From assembly GCF_001949145.1 (NCBI RefSeq), contig NW_019091566.1, forward strand, positions 100,824-164,823: 64,000 bases of DNA, in the 5' to 3' direction. The notes beneath the pieces were generated by a model. That model was not told the DNA's origin. It searched no databases and was given only the letters and a program-made list of their open reading frames with translations. Position numbers and translations under genes: made by a program. Numbering within the stretch: the stretch's first letter is position 1; each line of letters opens with the position of its first letter. Of this stretch, positions 26,501-38,500 are shown piece after piece. The DNA is from Acanthaster planci. Its lineage: Eukaryota; Echinodermata; Asteroidea; Valvatida; Acanthasteridae.

Positions 26501-29500
26501 TCCATTTTCAGTGCGGTTTTTGTACAGGCGTTATATCACAACCTTTTTTTGGCAAGGTCTTCTTAAAAGGGGCAGTGGGCGAAAAGATTTTTCTGAGGTC
26601 TCCTTGTTCATGCACATTTGTTTTCATTCCAAGTGCTTATGTGATAACGAGATTGTAAACTTGACAAAGATTTACTCGCATGTAGTTAATGGGTTCCATG
26701 TTCCATTGATTTTACATACATGCAACATATTTGTCAGCAAAGGTGGAATAAACATCAGAATCTTTTGTGAAAGTTGATTATTGCTTTAAGTTTATTACCT
26801 TGTAAATCAACAGTTTGTGAAATATTTTTATCTGCTTTTACATCGGCTTTTACCATGCTGACAGACTTCCATAAAATTCCAAACCGTAAATGTTCATCTG
26901 CATATGAGACCACCGCATTAGACTGTTCTTCATATATTTCAGATTTTCAGAAGTGATTCAAGTTTTGGCAGGATATTTCTCTTTTAGGTCAGGTAATTTT
27001 TGCAGTTTCTATCAATTGAAATAATAGCAAATATTTTCCAAAGCCCTTTTTCCCAAGTTGGATTGTTTAAGAAGTAACTGAATAAAAAATGTTACAAATT
27101 CTAAAATCTGTGGTGACCTGTACTATGTGCAATACGTTTTCGTACAAACATGAATGCAGCGACAGCTGTGAGAGCCCCTTTTGCTCAACATAATGGAGCT
27201 TGCTACCAAAATTGGACTGAACACTCTGGTCGGCTTAGAATCTGAATGAATATTTATTTGTAACGGCACTTTTTGTGTAAAGGGACAGTTGAACGTTTAT
27301 TTGCAACAACCCTGGTCTCATCCATTGCTGAGGATGTTTCACATTCTACTAATTCAGATTATTTATTTTAAGAGCATCGGTTCTTTTAACCAAAAATAAA
27401 AGGGTTTGTTCGTGAAAATTGATACATGTGTACTTTGTCTTTTAGCATCGTATTAAACGGAATAATGCAAGATATAAAAGAAACTGACACTAGTCAAATA
27501 AGGCCATCCCTATACATAAATGGATGAGTCTATTATATAGCATGAGCTACTATTGGCGCTCTTTATGGAAATACATGAATATGCAGTGCAGTTGGTGCAA
27601 ATGCGCATGATATCCATCCATATTCAGAGTCTGGTTGATCAAGTTGTCAGGCACAGCGGACTCAGTGCAGTGGGGGTCTGTGGGCAAGTGCAAGCTGAAA
27701 CCAGGTAATGAAGTTAACCAGCCAATGACCACGTTTCATATCCAGGCTGAATCATATCGTTGGTCTGGATGACAAATATAACAGACTAACGACTCAATTT
27801 CAAGCTCAAGTAAAGCATGCTTAGTGGTGAGCGATTTTACAGACAATTGGGTAGACTGGCAGGCCTCACATGCAGGGCCTAGTGCATGATGATTCACATT
27901 GACGCAAGGCATATTGGCCCGCCTCTAAAATAGAGCACATAAAAATGTGTGCCGATGTTCACATCAATTTTTTTTGCAGAGTAGTTGGCTATAAACATAA
28001 CACAGAGTCTGTAATATTTGTAAAGTATGGCATTCTTTCATTCAATGCAATATAAATGTATTTACAATGAATAACCGTCGAGTCATGAGTATATTCATAC
28101 GCCATTCTCGATGTACCTATGCACACATACAACAGCTGATAAAGAGAAACCCTGTGGAGGGATTAGTTGCTTATCTGTCCGCTTTGTTTACACACCCAAC
28201 ATGAACGTAAACAAAATGGCACATTGAAAAGGGTGTACTTTTTCCGAGTGGGATGTGGGCTCACTCGGAAATACTTCAATGGGCAAAATATGTAATGTTG
28301 AAAACAATACAGAACATGTATTGTGGCTGCCTCAAGCACACACGTGCCTTGAGGAGTTTCAAACTGTCATGACTCTAAAATGTGTCTCAAACTTATGAGG
28401 CCCAAATGATTGTTCATTCACAACCAAATGGACTATCACACCCAAACTCTGGGTCACTTGGCACTGCTCTGGTGATGTGTGCTTTCTCACTGAGATTGAG
28501 ATAATAATCTGCAATTTAATGAAGCAGAAAAACAATACATGGATAATTATTAACAGTTAACTTGGCAAGCTGATTCATAAAAAGAAGTCTAGTCACTAAT
28601 TTGCAACTGTCATGACTATTATAGTTTCACGACTCACAGTGTCAATAAACCAAAGAAATTAACCAAAGGTATCTCAATAATTCGACTCTTGAGTAACCAG
28701 AACTGCCCTTAAATCCTCTGAATATCTGGCATTCAGTTTAACCACTTGCTGCCGGGTGGTTTGGAAAATGCAGTACACACATACGGGACATTTGGAAGAT
28801 TTTCAGTTTTCAAAATTCTTCAAAAATTCATCGTTTCAATTAATGGACGATTACACCCACAAGAATGACTGTTTGGTGGCTAATTTAATCTGACAGACAA
28901 AATCTATTGATGCCCGGCCTGCACCCTTGTAAAAAGAGCCCAAATTGTGCAGTGTTATGTAATTTCCTTTTGCTCACGAACCTGGCACAGTCTGCTGACG
29001 TCTTTTCAATAGAGGCCAGATTAGCAAGCAGCGGTGCTGTGTGGCTCAGTGCTGCAGTGTTGGAGCACTTTTGTCCCTGGTGGTAATCCACTTGCACTAA
29101 ATGCCCCAAACCGTGGTATACTGTGTCAAAATGAGGCTGGATTATCTCCACTATTGAGAGTGAAAAATGTTGGTAATGCCCAGCAGCCTCAACTTTTGTT
29201 ACGAGTACGGCCTTTTGTAACAAGGCCCCGTTTCCTTTGTTCGATTTCGGAGACCCTGGCCACGTGTTTAAAGAATATGTGTTCGGTACCGGAAACCCCG
29301 GCGGCAAATGGTTAAACCCTTTTTGCATAAACAGTTTGGCGCGTAACGTGAACAGCATATTGTTGGTCATATGTACAAGTATAGTCAGGGATCTCTGAAT
29401 GATTATCCTCACAAAGGTACAAAGAAATCTCAGGAAATGTGAATAAATAACTTAAGCTGTCTTATTCAAAGTGCTCTAGAAATTTAAAGTGAAATATTTC

Positions 29501-32500
29501 TCACCAAATGGGGGTTTCTTGGGTTCCACAAGAACGAATAAACTGAAGATTACTTGGATTAACTTGATGAGTTTCAAATGTGAAAAATGTCTTGATGACA
29601 GCATGGCAAAAAAGATGGCTGCCTGTGCAACTTCAAACTTACAGTGTTTGCACTAGTGCATCCACTCACACATAGTGACTCAAGGAAGAAGGTTGACAGG
29701 CTCTTTCACTTACTAGAAAGGAAAGGTTTGCAGTATCCTCTTTCAAGAAATAATGTAAGTCTTAATGATAATCAGGATTCTAAAGAGTTAAAAATACCTA
29801 CAGTATCTACATGTTGTTGATGATAACATGAGAGTAAAAAGGAAGCAAATGCACTGCACACGCTGCTACAGTGTCATGTATTATGTGGTGTTCATCTTTT
29901 TAAATGGATAAAAAGGACAGAAAAGCAAAATCATGTGTGTCTGTTACAGACATAAAAAATTCAAAAAGTGAACTTTGTGCTCGCTCTTATTTTCATGCTG
30001 GTTTTCCCCAAGTAACCAAGTTTTCCCAAACACAAGAAGAGCCTCAGCATGGCTGCCATGGACACTGAATCTCGTCGCTGTGAATTTTGAGTGAATATAT
30101 AATTTGCAATGAATTTACTGTGAGACTTTTTTCATGGTGATGTCAGGGCGGATTATCTGGTGAAATCGCCATGAAAATAATCCCCTGCGTGACTTGGTGG
30201 GGGCACGCTGGGCTCTGAGTAAAACACCGTGAAAACACAGTGAGGCCTTCCGAGAAGCCCAGCTCATAAACTTTGCGGTTGCCTTAATTTGTTGAGCAGT
30301 TCATGCGTTTTATGGGCCTAATTCCTCATAAAAGGTGTATGTTTGCCTGTCAGTCTTAATTGCATGGCTTACTGGAGATTCCAGTGATGAGTCCAAACTC
30401 TTATGAAGTGGATGCTCATTGAACTCCAATGAGTTAGATCCAGGCAGGAGCTATGGCCGCATTCGTCTTGGGTGTACGGTTGCTGAAGGTTCTCATGAAA
30501 TTTTGGCCCGGCATCAAAAAAGTCCATCATCCAGCACTTCAAAAAGCCCAACAATGCTTAGAGAGTTCTTGGAAAATGATATTAACCACTAGGTGCTTGC
30601 CAGTTGCAATCGGCAAAAAGACGAGATTTGCTAAACAAAGATACACTTACAATTTAAGCGACTGATTTTATTTATCGATAAAAAGAGAAATTTAGGTATT
30701 AAACAAAATACTACATGTAGTATCTCAATCTTAATTATTGTGTCCCAAACTACACCATGAGAATAATAAAAAGTGCAAAAGTAATCACCCCCAGGAAAGC
30801 CATGCAGGCACGGCTGACCATGCGCGGCGGCCTTACAATGCGGTTTCATATGTGTTGATTTTTACAGAATCTGATTTTCCAAGGTAAAGAGCTCTGTATA
30901 CAGAATCATTTCAAATGCTTTATATGGTTCTTAGGGCCGAAAATCGTGAGCGTTTTATCCCGAAAAGCATTGTAAACTGGAGCACTTTAACCACATAAAC
31001 ATATAAACACTTAATGGGCGTGCAGTTGGGGAAATGAAAAAAAGAATGTTGTATCGGTAAGAGCGTTATATCGGGGAGCGCTATAACGGGAATGAAGGTA
31101 CATAATCATGGAGCCATAAGTCTGGAAGCTTGTGGCAGATGAGCACACTTGCGATTGTACGTTCGCTGCTGGTGTTAAAATCTGTATGCAGTAGGGGGTT
31201 TGAGGAATGGGATACCGGGTAATGTCACTTTTCTGGCATCCAAACTCCAATAACTCTTCACTACAAACCGCAAGTCCATCCATGCTTCAAGTCAAACAAA
31301 CATGTTCACAATTTGATCAGGTACTTCTACAAACTCCATTCTGTGGCGACCGTGGAACTTTTTAGTTCATGGTTGAATCTGCCAACTCCACTGAAATTTG
31401 GTCAGATCACAGACCTTCAACTCGGATTCTTGATCGTACATGGTACGATCGTACCATGGTTACCATGGTAAAAAAGGATCGGTCGATCACATGGATGTTA
31501 GCGATTGAGGTCTAAAGTTTGAAGGTAAGAGATTTGCTGCAGTGGCAGTGCTGATGTGCTGAATTGCACAGAACAAAACATTTTACTTTTAATTACTGTG
31601 AGCAGGAATACCTCACTCATGATAAATAAAACAGAAATGCACGAAGGGTGGTCATTACTTTGGGTACTGTATACTCTGAGGAAATGTCGACATTCTTTAT
31701 TGAAGTACATCGGTGCATGCTGGTTGCATGGGCCGATGTAGCCTTCAGTCACACTAAAAGGGCTTACTTTGCCATGTAAGAAAGTTTCATGGTTAACTAA
31801 GTGTAAATTATACTTTCACGGTGTTGAGATTCATAGTGTGAGGGACATCACCAATTGTCAATATTGACGTCAATAAAATTTACAACCTGTTCTTCGGTCG
31901 TGATTATTGATGCTAATTGATGCTTTTTTACCAAATTCACGACTCGCTCATCAGTCGCGAGTGTTGCCATCAATCTTCGCTACCAAAATTTGGTGGCAAA
32001 TATTGATAAAAACACGCTGGCGGGAAAAATGAAACATCAGAATATGTATGTGCAACATGCAAGCACATTGCAATGCTTGATGAACAGTGCTGGTGATTGC
32101 CCCTGTGGCCCATCGATGCTACCAGCAGAGAGGTTGTCTGTCAAATATACGCTCAAGCGGGTGCTAATTCAAGATGGTGCCATCCATGCATACCATGGTT
32201 AACGGTACATTGTTGAGCCTTGTTGTACCGGTGCATTGTTATAGCATAGAGCTTTTAAAACACAGAGAACTGAACAACACATTTGGGCGCAAAGCTAATT
32301 GAGTCAAGTCTTCAGGTCAAATCGTTTTTAATAGTCTGTGCACGTCTGTAGATGTGTTACAGCTGTAAGCACTTGCCTAACCACTTGATGCCGGATTTTT
32401 CTTGTTTGTTCCACAGAAGATGTGTACACTCATTTAAGAATTCTCTTTTCACTTCCGTGATTAACATATTAACATGTCGTGCTTAGTTGGGTCAAAGCGC

Positions 32501-35500
32501 GGAAGATGATCCTATACATGAGCACTGTAACTAAGTGGCCCCACCCTCAACCAGCATTAAAACAGAAATGCCTTTCTTGATTACAGTAAACTCCAGCTAA
32601 GTTGGCACTCTCGGTACTCAAGAAATTATGACGACTTACTCGAATGCCGACTTTTGCTGTAAGTCGTCAATTACCTTGTATTATCAGTAATGGAAAACAA
32701 AGAAACACAAAGACTTGGGACATAGAATTGTCCTTGTTATAAGGACACACCTAAGAAGGGACCAGACAAATGGTGTCCCATCATCAACCTGAAGCCATTG
32801 AACAAATTCATCCACCCAAGAAGTTTCGAAGTGGTAACCACCTTGACAGTGATACAATCTCTACCGGTTCCGTCGTAGGCCTCATCAATTCATCTTCGCA
32901 ATGCTTATCTTCATGCACCCATTCATGTACGGGACTGTAAGTTCCTCCAATTCACGTACGAAGGGAGAGCTTATGAGCTCTGGGCCCTGCCATTTGGCTG
33001 ATCAAATACGCCCAGAGTCTTCACACATACATGTATTGCCAAGACCATCGCGGCTTTAGTACGCCAGCTAGACGTTATGATTTTCCAGTACCTTGACGTC
33101 TGTTGATCATGGGCCATTCCCAAAACGAGACCGTAGCTGCAACTTGCCTCACTTGCAACCTCACTTCCCGCCTTGGCTTTCTCATCAACTTAAAAAGCCG
33201 AACCTGATACCATCCCAGCTTCCAACATATCTGAGGGCAAGAGTCAATCTCCGCCGGAGTATAATCACTCCAATGACCGACCGAGTCAACAATCTTCAAA
33301 ACTGCGCCTCTCTTTTCTGCTCATCACTGTCTCCCCCGCCTTTGCTTGGCTTCATCTCCTTGGCTTAATGGTCAGTATGGAAGATTTTATACCTTGGTGC
33401 AGACACTCCACATGAGAGCACTTTAGATCCATCAATTCTCTTGCTATTGGCCCAAGACACGAGTTACCTGTCCATGTTTCAGAGGATGCCTGTCAACATC
33501 TACTGTGGTGACTAAAAAAGGACCACTTGCTGGGCTCTCATTCCGGTGAGCCAAACCTGGCATAGTCATTTGGACCGATGCATCATCTTCTGGATGGGGG
33601 CCTTCCTTCCTCCACCTCAAGTATCAGGGAACTGGGGCACCGAATTCTAAAGAAATCACATCAGTGTCTTGGAATGACAGGCTATCTTCAACACCCTACG
33701 TCATTTCCTTGTGCGCAACAAGGGAAAAAAATCCTCATCTGCTTGGACAACTCTGCTTGGACAACTCTGCTTGGACAACCTTTCCTCCCATCTCTCTGGT
33801 TCCACAGGTCATATTCATGATAGAGCATGAACGCTGTCGGATTCTGCCCATCGCCCCTTTCTGGCTGCATCAGCATTGGTTCCCCAGGATGACCAGACTC
33901 CCGTTCGTCTTTCTGTCGAAACCAGACATTTTCCCGCAGCCGAAGTCAGGAATTCTCCATCGGGCACTGGAAGATCACCACCTAACCTACTGGACATTGT
34001 CCAGTGATCTTTCTGCTCGGTGGGACTTTCTGGTGACACTGTGGCCATGGCCGCACGGGGATGACGCTCTTCTACCCACAAAGTGTACAAAGCTGAATCC
34101 AGCATTTCGCTATGTGGTGCGACGAATACGTTGTGGCTCCTTTAAGTGCTATTGCAGACTTTTTCATGTACCTTTTCAATTCTGGCCTACAAGTCTCCAT
34201 GATCCACACCTGTAGATCAGCTTTAGCCGTCATACATTCTGGCTTTATGGACGGCTCCACTATTTCTGATAACACTGCCTTTCATCACCTCCTGCGTGGT
34301 GTGTTTAATGAGCACCCACATGTAAAGTGCTTAGTCATGTCATGGGACTTGAGCAAAGTTCTAAGGATGCTCACTGGTGCCCCTTTGAACCTGTAGGTAA
34401 CCCTTCCCTGCTACATTTAAACTAGCCTGCCTTCTGGCCATGGCCACTTCCAAGAGGGGTTCTGAACTTCAAGTCCTCTCCATTACAGAGGGACATCTAC
34501 GTTGGGAGCCACACAGCATCCCCCTCATTCCATCCATCGACTTCCTAACCAAAAACCAGTCTCCTTCTTTTGATCTGACCATTTTGTACTGACCATTGCT
34601 TCACATACGGGAAACAATGCAGACAAGATCTGGTGCCCAGTTCATATGCTGACGTGGTATCTAGCCAAAACCAAGAACCCGAGAGGTACAATTTCCCAAC
34701 TTTTTATTACTTCTACCAAACCACACTGGCCAGTGGCAAGAGACATGATGGCCCCTTGGATAGTTTCAGCTATTAAATTTGCCAATCCAGATTGGCCATC
34801 ACATCCTGATAACCAGAGCCATTAATATATTACAGCCCATGATGTAACAGCTGTATCTGCTTCGAATCTTGGTGTTTCTCTGTGATTTCCATTGCAGACA
34901 TCATAAAGCTGCATGCTAGAAGTTTCCCTATACATTTACCCTCTTCTACCCAGGAATTGTCTTGCAGAGTAACTCCACACATGGCAATACGATCCTACTG
35001 TCAGCAGTGCAGAGGTTAAAGGAGCCAGCTACATGTGCAGACCAAACAGAGGGACATGGTCAGCCTGAAGATCCCTTTGTGTTGATTTTGGTTTTTATGA
35101 CCTCCTAATGCATAAATTTGATGCTATTCTCGTGCATATTTTTGTGCTCATGACTACCACTTTTATGTCGTAGCTGACCCTCCTCCTAGATTGGAGCCAC
35201 TCTCCATATGTAGTGACTGCTTGGGTGGTAGAGTGCTGTAGGCTCCTCCCCACATTAAGTGTGTGGGTCGGGTCTACAAGAGGATACCAAAAAAGTCCTC
35301 TCCTGTTCGTCCTCCCTACTTTGGCTATGACCCTTTGTGTTGCTTTCGAAAAGAAGGACAATCATGGCGGCAAAGCTGCATTGCATTGTGGGAGGTCAGG
35401 CTGCACTACAGGAGATCAGATCTTTTCAGCGAATAATGACAGCTACTGTATGTGGGAAATTTATATGTGCAATGACTGTTTGAGTTGGTATTCTCTAGTA

Positions 35501-38500
35501 GACCCAACCCACACACTTAATGTGGGGGGGGGGGATTTTCGGATCAACCACTATTTGGCACCTTGTCTGAATGTACCCCATTATTCTGTCTACTTTGTCA
35601 TTATAATTTGGCTTGTTTAGAATTTTGAATGCATTGTACTTGATGTTGTTTTCAACAGGTTATAAACATTATCAATGCTGCTCAGGAGAATAGCCCTGGA
35701 ACAGTGGTTCAGGCTTTGGATCGTGTCTTGGAAATTTTAAGATCATCAGAATTGTATAATCCTCAGCTGTCAGCACAGCATGTGAAAGAAGAAGACCAGA
35801 TGACCACGGACCTTGTGGGTGGGCTGATGACAGTAAGTTATTTGTGTAGGATGTAGGTTCTAAGACTATCTCAAGGATGAGTATTCTGTCCTGACTGTTA
35901 GTGCCAGTGAGATAGGAACCTGTTTGAGACATTGTTCAACCCCCAAAAGAGAAGATATTCTCAGGGTAGTTATGTTGCTTTGTTTAGAATAAACTGTTAT
36001 TAACCCTGTTTACTTGAAAACACAGTCAGTCTTTTTTCAAGCCAAACATGAAACTTGCAGTGAAGAGTGCTGGAAATTATATCAATTCAGTATTTAAGGT
36101 AGTTGTTTTATTTATACGTCTGTCAAGACATGTTTATGAAGAGAAGAAATTGCCCCTGAGTTTTAATAAACTCTGTATAATTTTGAAAATTGTTTGATTT
36201 CCAGCATGGGGGGTATAGTGCCAGGAGAAGGATGTCTGGATCTGAAATTGCTTTGTCAAAAACTACCAGTAAGTAACCTGTTTCATCTATTCTTAAGTAC
36301 ACGTCAGACTTTTAGCCGACATGTAAACAAGAACAGTGAATCTGACATTCTGTTCAATACATACAGCGCGTTCCCACTTGAATTTGGAAAAGGTGGATCT
36401 TGATCCAGCATTTTGGTGTGATTGTTATCTTACCACAACGAAACTGCAAGTCACGTCCCCATTAGCGCATGATCCACCTTTTCGGATGGAAATGTCAAGC
36501 CCGAAAGGTCACTGAGTTCGATATTGCGCATGTGCTAGCTTGCTGATCACGCGCTCTGTGGCAGTGTGGCATGCTGGGGCGGCATGCCTGTGACCCTGCG
36601 GTGTTTTGGGTGCGGAGTTCTACTAACGTGACGACCTTGAATCGGACCGAATGTTCAGCCTAGTACATTGCCTCTTCAAACTTTGCTTCCATTTTTGATA
36701 CTCTGTCACACGCTGTGGGCCATACGCTAACACGGAATGAGTTTTTGATGGAAAGCAAGTGAAATTACACAAATAAAAAAGGTTAAGAACGGATGAATGC
36801 GCAACAAAAATTGTGAAAGGGCAAGGCACACATCGCGGCATGCATGCATTGCGCATGCATGGTGACACATTTTGCTAGCCCGTAGTTGAGCAGTTGTTTA
36901 TTGTGCATGCTGTGCACATTAAAAATTCTCATGAGCTACATGCCAAAAAACATATTTCTTTGTTCATCAGACTGGAAAAAGTTTCGCGCCACTCGTGCAC
37001 GGACGGATGTTGACAGGTCAAATTGCCGGATCAGATCCACCTTTTGCGTTCCCATCTGATCGTGATCCACCAATTGGGGGATCTGTATCAGAGGAGGATC
37101 AAGAAAGGTGGATCTGATCCACCTTATAACGGTTAGCGTTCCCACTACACACAGTTGCCGGATCTGATCCACCAATTGGGGGATCTGATCCGGCAATTTG
37201 GCAAAAGGTGGATCAGATCCCCCAATTGGTGGATCAAGTGGGAACGGGCTGATAATTTGCATGTATTGCTGGTCCAATGCATGATAAGCCAGGCTCCAGA
37301 CCTTATTATCTCAGTGGGCTTGTGACCACAGAGGTTACCAACAACTTGTAGTGAGCAGCTGCACATGCAGTGCCATGGCTTCGGTTTCATGCATGGTGTA
37401 ATGAAAACATGCAGTGTACAGTCACCAGGGCAGTGCACTGAACAAGTGAAATCATGTACAAGTACCAGCCAACAAGATGACTGTGACGAAATATCACAAT
37501 ATCATGATACAGCCGTTTTCCTAGTTTTGGATTGTGAAAATTATTCAGTCGGATTGCATCTAAACGTTTTCAAATTTGAGTGAAATTTGGTTAGTAGTCC
37601 ACCGTGTGTGGTTGGATACTACAAAATTATTAGTCTACTTTTTCAACTGAACAGCGACTTGCAACTACAACACTAGTACATGTACATGTACGTAGCTTGT
37701 AGCAGTATCTGGGCCCAACCAGATGTCACACTTCCATTCTTTTTGGTACAGTGGAACGCCGCTATAATGAACACCCCGGGGTCCGTGCTAAATGTTCAGT
37801 ACAGTGGTCGTTCGGTATAGCCAAATTTACTGCTGAATGTTTCGTTGTCATGTTGAATAATGCCCTCTCTTTTCTAACTGAAGTGCACCCTCTTGTGATA
37901 CTATGGTTCACTGTTTTCGTGATGTTTTGCCGCTGCATTCACGTTTAAGGTTTCCAAAAATGTATCTGATAATTATTTTTGTTTTCTATTAAATCTTAAG
38001 TTACAAAATTGATTTAAAGTTTATCTTAAGTCGTGAAACTACCGCTCAGGATCGATCTCTGATGCATGCTGTGAGGAATCTCGGTGGCTTGTGTATCAGC
38101 GGCGTCCTCTTTAGACTAATGTTAGTGCAATGCCACGGTGAGTGTGTGGTTTTCTTCTGCACCCTATCACGCGGGGTCGCAAAACCAGTGTCCATTCAAT
38201 ACCATTGGCAGATTAACCGTGTGTGCCCTGGCCGTCACTTGTAGAAGACAACTTTGAACAAGTGCGGACTAATGTACCCAGTTTCTCAGCTAGTTGATTA
38301 CAATTAACTCTTCAACAACTAGTGGCTTTCCCTTCAAATGCTTGGGGAAATAATGGCCACTTGTCACCCTCCAACGTAAAAAACCGACTGTTTTATCAAG
38401 TTGACGTTCAGGAATTACAAACGGCAACTGCATAGTGTTCGATGGGTTTTGTGCACAAAATATTGGGAGCCAAGGACGATGTTCGGTACAGCCGAATGTT

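Larger units (their letters stand above)
32730..35530 (+). mobile_element. DIRS-like retrotransposon, remnant 3 (RT-RNase H-recombinase-3' repeat)
   Basis: The 5' part is missing and the element begins in RT. Domains in order: RT, RNase H, tyrosine recombinase, then the right terminal repeat at 35170-35530. The repeat has two copies of GTAGTGACTG/GCAATGACTG-type sequence flanking GGGAGGTCAGG and an inverted CCCACACACTTAATGTGGGG. It is closely related to the ends of remnants 1 and 2. All frames are interrupted. It ends about 130 bp before the PDE8 exon at 35659. Confidence 0.85.

Noticed and set aside
26269-26777. Two overlapping + ORFs of 119-129 residues in a PDE8 intron
   Set aside because: No recognisable domain, no splice context and no PDE8 similarity.
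28885-29412. 175-residue minus-strand ORF
   Set aside because: It crosses the right TTAA boundary of the 28742 MITE and shows no domain, so it is a chance frame.
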